Below, piece by piece: positions 1 to 7,860 of a stretch of 64,000 bases of DNA. The stretch's first letter is position 1. Every line of letters starts with the position of its first letter. The translations under genes were made by a program, and so were the position numbers. Source of the stretch: Mesorhizobium sp. ES1-4 (GTDB lineage Bacteria > Pseudomonadota > Alphaproteobacteria > Rhizobiales > Rhizobiaceae); NCBI RefSeq assembly GCF_020164745.1, contig NZ_JAIUGV010000008.1, positions 1 through 64,000 on the forward strand, given 5' to 3'. The notes under the pieces are model-generated. The model had not been told where the DNA came from. It made no database searches and saw only the letters and a list, made by a program, of their open reading frames with translations.

Positions 1-425
1 ACATCACTTACCCCTAATATAGTCCAATTCAGCGAAAAGCTTCTCTCTTTTTTGAACCTGACCCGAGGGGGCTGCCGGACGATGTCGAGCCGGATTGCGG
101 GCTCGGTGTGCTGCACGGTTTTTTGGCTCTTGCCACAGGCCAGTTCCTACGCGTGGCGGATGTCTGCCTTTTCGCTGCAAACGCGGATTCCATTGGTCCC
201 ATAGTCGGGTCCCATCGCTTAGGCTTCTCCTTGATCCTTCGCGACTATCTGAGCCAGAAACCCGTCGGGACGTTGCCATTCGAATGCACGACGACACCAC
301 TTCTGAGTGGCCATACCATTCACGATGCAGTGTTCGGATCGGGCTAAGGGGCGACCCTTCGAGGACTCATTCGGCAGTCGACTGGTGATGATGACGCTTG
401 GGCTCAATGACCTTGGGAGGCTTGG
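1..425. other. Upstream region of the polysaccharide operon, no gene recognised
   Basis: No open frame here resembles a known protein; the frames present on both strands have unnatural composition for this genome. The only assignable element is a GGGAGG Shine-Dalgarno sequence at 414-419, six bases before the ATG at 426. The promoter of the polysaccharide operon probably lies here, but no clear -35/-10 pair was found. Confidence 0.5.
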
Positions 426-1148
426 ATGAAAGCGGTGATTCAATGCGGTGGAATGGGGACACGCCTTCGCCCCTTCACATCGGTCCTGCCAAAGCCACTC
501 ATGCCGATCGGTGCGCGGCCGGTTCTCGAATTGCTCCTGAAATGGCTGCGTCGCAACGGCATCGACGACGTCTATATCACGACCGGATATCTCGGGCACT
601 TGATCCGCAGCGTCTGCGGCGACGGCTCGCAATGGAACATGAAGATCAAATACACGCAGGAAATGGAGCCGCTGGGCACCATCGGACCGCTGTCCCTGAT
701 CAGGGATGAACTGACCGAAACATTTCTCGTGCTCAACGGCGATGTCCTTACCGACCTAAGCCTCAGCCGATTTATAGCTGCTCACCGGCTGCACAAGGAT
801 CCGGTGACGATCGCGACGGCATGCCGCGTGATCAAGATGGACTTCGGTGTCATTGACGAAGTGAACAATGCCGTACAGCTCTTCCGCGAGAAGCCGACGC
901 TTTCCCATCTTGTCAGTATGGGAATTTACTGCATGGACCCGACCGTTCTGCAGTTCATTCCCTCCGGCGTGCCATACGGGTTCGACGACTTGATGCTGCA
1001 GATGATGCAGGGCGGCACGACCGTGCACGTTTTTAAACATGACGGTCTCTGGCTCGACATCGGTCGCGTCGACGACTTCCAGAGCGCACAAGCGATAGCG
1101 TGGGAAGAGCAGTCGGCTTCAATCGAAGTCGCCGCTGCGGCAGCATGA
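426..1148 (+). CDS. Sugar-1-phosphate nucleotidyltransferase
   Basis: A 240-residue protein of the NTP_transferase family, which activates a sugar-1-phosphate to a nucleotide sugar in the cytoplasm. The N-terminus has the nucleotide-binding signature GGMGTRLRPFT (8-18) followed by PKPLMPI, and an LVLNGDVLTDL metal-binding stretch sits near residue 105. It has the catalytic domain only, without the C-terminal beta-helix of RmlA/GlmU relatives, so it resembles GlcN-1-P or mannose-1-P guanylyltransferase-like (PtmE/HddC-type) enzymes. The ATG has a strong GGGAGG ribosome site. It is the first gene of a polysaccharide unit; the following aminotransferase and dehydratase suggest its product is the precursor of an aminodeoxy sugar. 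Which base is used cannot be told from sequence. Confidence 0.88.
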   Translation: MKAVIQCGGMGTRLRPFTSVLPKPLMPIGARPVLELLLKWLRRNGIDDVYITTGYLGHLIRSVCGDGSQWNMKIKYTQEMEPLGTIGPLSLIRDELTETFLVLNGDVLTDLSLSRFIAAHRLHKDPVTIATACRVIKMDFGVIDEVNNAVQLFREKPTLSHLVSMGIYCMDPTVLQFIPSGVPYGFDDLMLQMMQGGTTVHVFKHDGLWLDIGRVDDFQSAQAIAWEEQSASIEVAAAAA

Positions 1149-1194
1149 AAAAACGGATGTCGCGAGGCTGCCAACGACAGCCAGGGAGGTTACG

Positions 1195-2331
1195 ATGCTC
1201 TTGGTGAGCGCCCCGATCCTGGGCGTGCCGGAGAAGGCGGCTCTATCGAAGGTGATTGATAGCGGCTGGCTGACCATGGGCGACCGGGTACGGGCCTTTG
1301 AAGAGGCCTTTGCCGACATGCATGGGGCTGAGGACTGCGTCGCGGTCAGTTCTTGCACAGCAGCGCTTCATCTTATTCTGCATGCACTCGGAATAGGGCC
1401 CGGCGACGAGGTGCTGGTTCCGTCCATGACCTTCGTGGCGACCGCGAACGCGGTGCTTTACGTCGGCGCGAGTCCCGTCTTTGTCGACATCGAGTCAGCC
1501 GACGTGCCGTTGATGTCGATAGTCGAGGCGGAAGCACGCTGCACGTCGCGCACCAAGGCTGTAATTCTCGTACACTTCGCGGGCTACCTCGCCGACCGGG
1601 AGCAATGGCAGAAGTTCGCCCGCGCCCGCGGGCTGCACATCATAGAGGACGCCGCGCATGCTCCAGGCTTGAAGCAAGTCGGGACGTTTGGCGCCGCCGC
1701 CGCCTTCAGCTTTTACGGCAATAAGAACATGACAACGGCGGAGGGTGGGGCCGTGATCGCCAGGGATCCCGACCTGCGCGACAGGATTCGCCGGGCCCGC
1801 GGGCATGGGATGACCACCGGCACCCAACAGCGGTTGAACAGCCGCACGCCGCAGTATGACGTCACCATGCTTGGCTTCAACTATCGCATGGACGAATTGA
1901 GGGCGGCAATCGGCCTGGTGCAATTGCAGAATCTGCAGGAGTGGAATGAGATCAGGCGCATTCTTGTCGTCCTATACCGGCGCCTCATCGCAAATTATTG
2001 CCCGGCGGTGACGGTCCCGTTCAGCGAACCGCGGACATCCGCTTACCATATCATGCCGATCCTTCTGCCGAGCTTGGCCAACCGGCAAGACGTTGTCGAC
2101 CATTTGCGAAACGAGGGGATACAAACCACCATCCACTATCCTCCGGTGCACCGGATGACGTTCTATCGCGAGCGATTTCCAGGGATCGAATTGCCGGTGA
2201 CAGACGAATTCGCTCAGCGCGAACTGACAATTCCACTTCATCCCCAGATCACTTCGCCGGCGGTCGAAGCTGTTGTGGCCGCTTTGGCAAGCGCGCTGGC
2301 CAATTGTATGCAAGCGGAAACAGCGGCATGA
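1195..2331 (+). CDS. DegT/DnrJ/EryC1/StrS-family sugar aminotransferase
   Basis: A 378-residue PLP-dependent aminotransferase that transfers an amino group from glutamate to a keto nucleotide sugar. The family hallmarks are visible: SSCTAALHL (52-60), the EDAAHA motif (151-156) that contacts the cofactor, and SFYGNKNMTTAEGG with the likely Schiff-base lysine at K177. Length is normal for the family. It ends with an ATGA overlap into the sugar transferase gene, so the two are translationally coupled. Beside a LegB-like 4,6-dehydratase it most likely makes a 4-amino-4,6-dideoxy nucleotide sugar (LegC/PglE-type chemistry); this role is inferred from context. Confidence 0.9.
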   Translation: MLLVSAPILGVPEKAALSKVIDSGWLTMGDRVRAFEEAFADMHGAEDCVAVSSCTAALHLILHALGIGPGDEVLVPSMTFVATANAVLYVGASPVFVDIESADVPLMSIVEAEARCTSRTKAVILVHFAGYLADREQWQKFARARGLHIIEDAAHAPGLKQVGTFGAAAAFSFYGNKNMTTAEGGAVIARDPDLRDRIRRARGHGMTTGTQQRLNSRTPQYDVTMLGFNYRMDELRAAIGLVQLQNLQEWNEIRRILVVLYRRLIANYCPAVTVPFSEPRTSAYHIMPILLPSLANRQDVVDHLRNEGIQTTIHYPPVHRMTFYRERFPGIELPVTDEFAQRELTIPLHPQITSPAVEAVVAALASALANCMQAETAA

Positions 2332-2999
2332 ATGCTCCGGATTTATCCCTGCATCGACACTTCGCCCCAAACCCGGCCCACGGGCTCGCTAGACGAGCGA
2401 TTGATCTCGCCCTGGCAATGACAGCGGTCGTGGTTCTGGCTCCGCTGATGCTGCTGATCGCCGTGGCCCTTATGCTCGAAAGCGGCTGGCCTGTCTTGTT
2501 CGTCCAGACCCGCCTGGGCACAGGCGGCCGGTCCTTCCGCATGTACAAGTTCCGAAAGTTCGCCGTCCGCTGTAGCACGCATGGTCTTCCGCTGACTGTC
2601 GCCGGCGACTCTCGCATGACGCCGATTGGCCGGCTTCTCGCGGCTGCGAAGTTCGACGAGTTGCCGCAACTCTGGAATGTCCTGAAAGGCGAAATGGCAA
2701 TTGTCGGGCCACGACCGGAAAGCCTTGCCTTCGCGGACTGTTTCCTTGGCGGCTTCGAGCCCTTGCTGCAATACAAACCGGGCCTGCTCGGTCCCTCGCA
2801 GACCCTCTTCCGGCACGAAGCCTGCCTCTATCCGCAATGCGTGGATCCGCTGCGGTTTTACCGGGAGATCTTGTTTCCGGCCAAGGCGAGGATCGACCTC
2901 TCCTACTATCCTAAGCGGACGATCGGCTCTGACATCGCCTGGATGATGCGCGGCTTTCTGGCAATCCTTCGCCCGGCTCGGCCGCCGGTCGGCGTTTGA
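2328..2999 (+). CDS. Initiating phosphoglycosyl transferase (bacterial sugar transferase family)
   Basis: A 223-residue membrane enzyme that moves a sugar phosphate from its nucleotide to undecaprenyl phosphate and so starts repeat-unit synthesis. The start at 2328 overlaps the previous stop by four bases. A membrane helix spans about residues 24-46. The family signatures follow: YKFRKF, then RMTPIGRLL, then KFDELPQLWNVLKGEMAIVGPRPE with the catalytic Asp-Glu pair. The small size, with no extra N-terminal helices, is like monotopic PglC/ExoY-type enzymes. The usual KFRSM is KFRKF here. ExoY-like initiating enzymes often sit beside ExoF in rhizobia, as this one does. Confidence 0.88.
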   Translation: MNAPDLSLHRHFAPNPAHGLARRAIDLALAMTAVVVLAPLMLLIAVALMLESGWPVLFVQTRLGTGGRSFRMYKFRKFAVRCSTHGLPLTVAGDSRMTPIGRLLAAAKFDELPQLWNVLKGEMAIVGPRPESLAFADCFLGGFEPLLQYKPGLLGPSQTLFRHEACLYPQCVDPLRFYREILFPAKARIDLSYYPKRTIGSDIAWMMRGFLAILRPARPPVGV

Positions 3000-3071
3000 G
3001 AAGCCTTGGACATGCTCGGCCGCTCTTGGATCCCGGAGATCAGTGCTTCAGGTTAGGGGGAAGGCTTGGTC

Positions 3072-4076
3072 ATGGCCTACAACGGCAAGAAAGTACTGGT
3101 CACCGGCGCGGATGGATTCATCGGGTCGCATCTCACCGAAGCGCTGGCCCGCGACGGGGCTGACGTCACGGCACTGGCCCTTTACAATTCATTCGACAGT
3201 CACGGTTGGCTGGATGACTTGCCGGACGCTGTTCGAAGCCGGCTGAAGCTCGTCCGCGGAGACGTTCGCGACAGCGCGTTCCTCAACCGGATCGTGCGTG
3301 GCCAGGCGGTCGTGTTCCACCTGGCGGCACTGATCGCCATTCCGTATTCATATGCGGCTGCTCAATCCTATGTGGAGACCAACATACTGGGCACCGTGAA
3401 TGTGCTCGAAGCGGCGCGCCAATGGGAGACTGAGCGCGTGGTGCACACCTCAACGAGCGAGGTGTATGGCACCGCGCTGACCATGCCCATCGGCGAAACC
3501 CACCCGCTGCAGGGACAGTCGCCATATTCGGCATCCAAGATCGGCGCCGACATGATGGCAGAGTCCTATGCCAGGTCGTTCGATGTTCCCGTAGTCATCA
3601 TGCGGCCCTTCAACACCTACGGCCCGCGTCAGAGTGAACGGGCAATCGTGCCGACCATCATACGGCAGGCCCTCGATTCGAACTGCCGGGCGATCATGGT
3701 TGGGGATACCAGCCCGATCCGTGACCTCACTTTTGTCGAGGACACGGCGGCGGCGTTCTTGACGGCAGGTTTGGCCGAGCTCGAATTCGGCCGCGCCTAC
3801 AACGCCGGCAGTCAGCGGGCCGTGACGATCTCTGATGTGTTGGATCTTGTGCTTGAACTGAGCGGCTCCAAAAAGCCGGTCCATCGCGACGAAAGCCGTT
3901 TGCGGCCGCAAAACTCGGAGGTGCGAGCGTTGCTCGCGGATTCCTCGCGCTTTGAAAGTGAGACTGGATGGCGGGCACAGACCAGCTTGCGCGACGGCCT
4001 GGAGCGAACCATCGCGTGGTGGCGCGCGCGCCTTGGTGAAGGCCGTGTACGCCGGGAAAAGGGCTATATGACATGA
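3072..4076 (+). CDS. LegB-like NAD-dependent nucleotide-sugar 4,6-dehydratase (extended SDR)
   Basis: A 334-residue extended short-chain dehydrogenase. The Rossmann signature TGADGFIGSH is at 11-20; the catalytic Thr/Ser region STSEVYG and the Tyr-Lys pair (PYSASK, Y152 and K156) are present. FHLAALIAIPYSY, GQSPYSASKIGAD and RPFNTYGPRQS closely match what I recall of LegB-type 4,6-dehydratases of the legionaminic acid pathway. The ATG at 3072 is preferred over a TTG six bases upstream because an AGGGGGAAGG ribosome site lies at the right distance. The product would be a 4-keto-6-deoxy nucleotide sugar for the aminotransferase upstream. Confidence 0.85.
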   Translation: MAYNGKKVLVTGADGFIGSHLTEALARDGADVTALALYNSFDSHGWLDDLPDAVRSRLKLVRGDVRDSAFLNRIVRGQAVVFHLAALIAIPYSYAAAQSYVETNILGTVNVLEAARQWETERVVHTSTSEVYGTALTMPIGETHPLQGQSPYSASKIGADMMAESYARSFDVPVVIMRPFNTYGPRQSERAIVPTIIRQALDSNCRAIMVGDTSPIRDLTFVEDTAAAFLTAGLAELEFGRAYNAGSQRAVTISDVLDLVLELSGSKKPVHRDESRLRPQNSEVRALLADSSRFESETGWRAQTSLRDGLERTIAWWRARLGEGRVRREKGYMT

Positions 4077-4462
4077 CCCTGTTTCGCCGTCGTGCATGGC
4101 CTCTGATGTTGATTGCAGGCTCCATGTGCCTGGTTCTGCAGGCGGCCGGAAGCCAGGAGAGCAACGCACCAGCACAGTTTGCAGTGCCGGCGGCGATGGA
4201 TCGGCCCGACTATCTGCAATCGACGAGGGATCCGGTGTCCGGCAAGGCTTTCACGCGCATCACCGAGCCAGGCGCACTCGGCAAAGGCATCGTCTGCGGC
4301 GACAAATACCACGCCTCGCCATCCCCAGATGGTTCGCAGGTGATTTGGTCGAGCAACTGTGGCGCGCCTGGCGGTCCAGTCTACGATTTCGTCGCTCGCA
4401 TCGATTGGCCTCGGGAGGGCCATTCGAAGCCAACTGAGGTTGTCGCAAATGGTCTTCACTAA
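4073..4462 (+). CDS. Small secreted protein, possible propeller-like fragment
   Basis: A 129-residue protein starting in an ATGA overlap with the dehydratase. Residues 1-26 form a signal peptide (RRR, then a hydrophobic stretch ending near QAAGS). The mature part contains an ASPSPDGSQVIWSS stretch that resembles one blade of a TolB/PD40-type beta-propeller, preceded by DPVSGKAFTRIT. One blade cannot form a propeller, so it is either a truncated relative or a separate small exported protein. The end overlaps the ExoF-like gene by 14 bases. The operon position suggests an envelope or polysaccharide role; the function is unknown. Confidence 0.6.
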   Translation: MTLFRRRAWPLMLIAGSMCLVLQAAGSQESNAPAQFAVPAAMDRPDYLQSTRDPVSGKAFTRITEPGALGKGIVCGDKYHASPSPDGSQVIWSSNCGAPGGPVYDFVARIDWPREGHSKPTEVVANGLH

Positions 4463-5711
4463 TCGACATGCTCTCGCCCTCATCGTCGCCTTCTGCACCG
4501 TGCGAGTGGCCGCGGCGGCAGACATTTCGGCCCCCTACCAACTTTCTCCGGGCGACACAGTCGACATAGGAATTGCCTCCATTCCCGATCGCACACAGCG
4601 TGCCGTGGTCCAGATGGACGGTACGATCGCACTTCCCGAAGTCGGCATGATCTCGGTCGGGGGGCTGACTTCGACACAGTTGCAGGAACGCATGGAAACC
4701 ATCCTGCCGAGCAAGATTTTTCGTATGCGCCTGCCTGACGGAAAAGAGCAGATGATCGTCATCAAGCCAAGCGACGTGACCGCCATCATCGCCGAGTACC
4801 GTCCGATCTATGTGACTGGCGACGTGCTCACCCCAGGACAGCAAACCTATCGTCCGCTGATGACCGTCCGGCAGGCAGTCGCGGTTTCAGGTGGGTTCAG
4901 CCTTTTGCGGACGCGGGCAAATCAGAATGGCCCTGATCCGGTTGATTTGCGACGCGACTACGAATCGCTTTGGGGCGAGTATACCAAGGCCTACCTGCAC
5001 GGCGCCCGCATTCGGGCCGAACTTGAGAACAAGGACCGCTTTGACACCAAGATGCCGCAAGGCTCGCCGCTGCCGGACAGCGTCGGCGCGGTGATCGCCC
5101 AGTCCGAAAGCGAGGCACTCAAGATCGCCCTTGGTGACTATCAGCAGGAGCAGAGTTTCCTCGACAAGGCCGAGAAAGACACGGCGGCTCAGGTCGAGGT
5201 GCTTGCCAAGCGCCAGGAGGTTGAGGCCGAGGGGGTCAAGGCGGATGAGGAGGACATGGCGCGGGTAACCAAATTGTATGAAGCAGGCAACCTGACCAAC
5301 AACAGACTGGCTGACGTCCGGCGCGCCCTGCTGCTCTCGTCCAGCGGGGCGCTTCAAACATCGGTCGAACTGATGCGCACACAACATCAGCAGGACGATT
5401 ACGCCAGGCAGCGCGAGCACGTCGACAACCAGAGAAGGATCGACCTCCTGACCGAACTGAAAGACACCGACGCGCTACTGGCGGACCTTACCTCGAAACT
5501 TCATGCCACCAGCCAGAAATTGCAACCGACCGGAGCATCCGCGCTGCCCCTTCCGATTGCAGGCGAAACAGTCCGGGCCCAGGTGACGATCGTCCGCAAA
5601 GTAGGTGATGAGTGGCGAAAACTGGCCGCCGACGAAGACGCGGCGGTGGCGCCCGGCGACACCGTTGAGGTCAGGTTCACGAGCGACCTCGAAAGCGCTG
5701 CTGCACAATAG
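4449..5711 (+). CDS. exoF: ExoF-like polysaccharide export protein
   Basis: A 420-residue periplasmic or outer-membrane-associated protein with a signal peptide (about 1-24, cleaved near VAAAADI). The polysaccharide export domain starts at YQLSPGDTVDIGI, followed by an SLBB-like domain (RPIYVTGDVLTPGQQTY). A long helical coiled-coil region (about 150-360) comes next, and a short beta C-terminus resembles a second SLBB. This architecture and length match rhizobial ExoF, which works in exopolysaccharide polymerisation or export with ExoP/ExoQ-type partners not found in this window. The start at 4449 (MVFTN) begins the signal peptide and has a GAGG site upstream. Confidence 0.82.
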   Translation: MVFTNRHALALIVAFCTVRVAAAADISAPYQLSPGDTVDIGIASIPDRTQRAVVQMDGTIALPEVGMISVGGLTSTQLQERMETILPSKIFRMRLPDGKEQMIVIKPSDVTAIIAEYRPIYVTGDVLTPGQQTYRPLMTVRQAVAVSGGFSLLRTRANQNGPDPVDLRRDYESLWGEYTKAYLHGARIRAELENKDRFDTKMPQGSPLPDSVGAVIAQSESEALKIALGDYQQEQSFLDKAEKDTAAQVEVLAKRQEVEAEGVKADEEDMARVTKLYEAGNLTNNRLADVRRALLLSSSGALQTSVELMRTQHQQDDYARQREHVDNQRRIDLLTELKDTDALLADLTSKLHATSQKLQPTGASALPLPIAGETVRAQVTIVRKVGDEWRKLAADEDAAVAPGDTVEVRFTSDLESAAAQ

Positions 5712-6008
5712 TACAGCCCCGGTCGGACCGACACAGTTCGAAAGACGCGATCCCAAAGGCGCAATCAAGTCCGGTGTATGGAACCACGCAGGAATGACCC
5801 GTCCTGAAAATGCCGCGTCGACTCCGAGGGCATAGCGAGCAAGCGCTCGGCGCCAGTTTCCGACTGTCCGCAAACCAATGCTTTCAGCGCCTTATCCCCC
5901 GCTTTTGTAAGCCAGCTTCGAGTTCTCGGGGGTTACGTCACGATTTTGCTGCATTTTGCCCAGAGTCCACACATTAGCGGGGCATGATGTTCTATTTCGA
6001 GGGGAAGC

Positions 6009-6098
6009 ATGCTGCTCAAGGAAGATAAAAGGCTGTCCTTCATCGGCACAGCCAACAAGGTCGCGGGGCGATTTCGCGTCAAAGAGCGCAGGCCATGA
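6009..6098 (+). CDS. Putative 29-residue ORF coupled to the type I ABC gene
   Basis: A short frame, starting MLLKEDKRLS, has a good ribosome site (GAGGGG, four bases before ATG) and stops in an ATGA overlap with the ABC transporter start at 6095. That start has only a weak site of its own. The peptide is basic and has no membrane segment. It may be a small protein or a leader whose translation allows coupled translation of the transporter. The 297 bases before it (5712-6008) contain no gene; a loose CCCCCG/CGGGGG inverted repeat lies at about 5896-5931. This call rests on spacing only. Confidence 0.4.
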   Translation: MLLKEDKRLSFIGTANKVAGRFRVKERRP

Positions 6099-7849
6099 GG
6101 CCGAGGGACGGGCGCTCGCTCGATCTGCGTGCCGCCATGTTGGGCTGTGTACCAGGGCTGGCTGGTGTTGGCCTGTTTTCCGCGGTCATAAACATTCTGG
6201 CGCTCACCGGCTCCGTCTATATGCTTCAGGTCTACGATCGGGTCCTCCCTTCGCAGAGCGTTCCGACACTTGTCGGATTTACGATCGGGATGCTGGGCCT
6301 GTACGCGGTCTATGGAGTGCTCGATTTCGTGCGGCTTCGCCTGCTGGTTCGAATCGGCAATCGCGTCCACAAAAACCTGCAGCAAAAGGTCTTCGCGCTC
6401 TCGCTCTCTCTACCGCTCATTGCCGGGCAGGACGCGAGCCGGGTGCAGCCGCTTCGTGATCTGGATCAGTTGCGCGGCTTTCTTTCCGGGGTGGGGCCGA
6501 CTGTCATCTTCGACGCCCCCTGGATACCGTTCTATCTGGTGGTCATCTACCTGCTACATCCGTGGCTCGGCATGCTGGCAGCGGTTGGTGCGATTGTCGT
6601 CGTGCTGTTGACGGTGGTCGCAGAAATCCTCGGCCGCGGACCGGTCGAGCGTGCGTCTGAAGCACTTCTCGCACAGCGGACCCTTGCCGATTCCGGCCGC
6701 CGGAACGCCGAGGTCGTGCGTGCCATGGGCCTTTCGGGGCGGCTTGGCCGGCGCTGGAGCGACGTCAATCATGCGTATCTCATGCAGCAGGAGCGCCTGT
6801 CCGACATCGTTGGCGCCGCCGGTTCACTATCGAGGGCGCTCCGGATGGCCTTGCAGTCTTCGGTTCTCGGGCTTGGCGCCTATCTCGTGATCGGTGGCGA
6901 GGCCTCGCCAGGCGTAATCATTGCGTCTTCCATATTGCTGGGGCGCTCACTGGCACCGGTTGATGCGGCGATTGCAAACTGGCGGGGGTTTGTGGCGTTT
7001 CGGCAGAGCTATTTCCAACTGGCGGCTGTTCTGGCCGCTTTCGGCGGCCAGAACGAGCCTATGGAACTGCCACGCCCACAGGCCATGCTTGCGATCGAGG
7101 ACCTGACAATAGCACCGCCAGGCCAGCAGAAACCGACAGTAGTCAATGTGGGCTTCCAATTGTCGGGGGGCGCTGGGATGGCCATCGTCGGTCCCAGTGG
7201 GTCCGGAAAAACCACGCTTGTGCGCGCTTTGGTAGGCGTGTGGAAGCCGTTTCATGGAACGGTAAGGTTGGACGGGGCCTCTCTCGATCAATGGGGTCCG
7301 GAACGGCTCGGCGCCCATATTGGATATTTGCCGCAGGATGTTGAGCTGTTTGACGGTACGGTTGCCGACAACATTTCACGGTTCGGCGGCAAGGGCGACG
7401 CCAGAGGCGTGCTGGCAGCTGCCAGAGCGGCAGGCATAGACAAGATGATCATGCGCTTGCCGGCGGGCTTTCAAACGCGGGTAGGGGAAGGAGGAACGGC
7501 TCTGTCGGCTGGACAGAGGCAACTCGTCGGGCTTGCCAGGGCACTTTACGGCGATCCGTTTCTCGTCGTCCTCGACGAGCCGAACTCAAACCTGGACGTG
7601 GATGGCGACGCCGCCTTGGCTGGGGCAATCCTGGCGGTGCGCCGGCGCGGAGGCATCGTCGTAGTTGTTGCGCATCGTCCCTCTGCCCTGACCAATATCG
7701 ACACGGTACTCGTAATGTCGAATGGGAGGCTTCATTCCTTTGGCTCACGCGACGAGGTTCTGGCGAACGTTATCCGGCCCTTCCCACCGGCAGCAGAGCG
7801 GCCAAGTTCGGTCGTCCCGCTGCAGAAAGGGCTGAGCGGCCATGCCTGA
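6095..7849 (+). CDS. Type I secretion ABC permease/ATPase (PrtD family)
   Basis: A 584-residue fused membrane-ATPase half transporter that energises one-step export across both membranes. The N-terminal half has about six helices, starting at VGLFSAVINILALTGSVYMLQVYDRV, the hallmark PrtD/HasD N-terminus. The ATPase half has Walker [10 protein letters not shown] (near 365), a signature LSAGQRQ in place of LSGGQ, Walker B LVVLDEPNSNLD and the switch His in VAHRP. There is no C39-like N-terminal domain, so it is not HlyB-type. The membrane-fusion partner follows 11 bases later. No TolC-type outer-membrane gene is present nearby. Confidence 0.92.
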   Translation: MRPRDGRSLDLRAAMLGCVPGLAGVGLFSAVINILALTGSVYMLQVYDRVLPSQSVPTLVGFTIGMLGLYAVYGVLDFVRLRLLVRIGNRVHKNLQQKVFALSLSLPLIAGQDASRVQPLRDLDQLRGFLSGVGPTVIFDAPWIPFYLVVIYLLHPWLGMLAAVGAIVVVLLTVVAEILGRGPVERASEALLAQRTLADSGRRNAEVVRAMGLSGRLGRRWSDVNHAYLMQQERLSDIVGAAGSLSRALRMALQSSVLGLGAYLVIGGEASPGVIIASSILLGRSLAPVDAAIANWRGFVAFRQSYFQLAAVLAAFGGQNEPMELPRPQAMLAIEDLTIAPPGQQKPTVVNVGFQLSGGAGMAIVGPSGSGKTTLVRALVGVWKPFHGTVRLDGASLDQWGPERLGAHIGYLPQDVELFDGTVADNISRFGGKGDARGVLAAARAAGIDKMIMRLPAGFQTRVGEGGTALSAGQRQLVGLARALYGDPFLVVLDEPNSNLDVDGDAALAGAILAVRRRGGIVVVVAHRPSALTNIDTVLVMSNGRLHSFGSRDEVLANVIRPFPPAAERPSSVVPLQKGLSGHA

Positions 7850-7860
7850 GGTCTTGCTCT

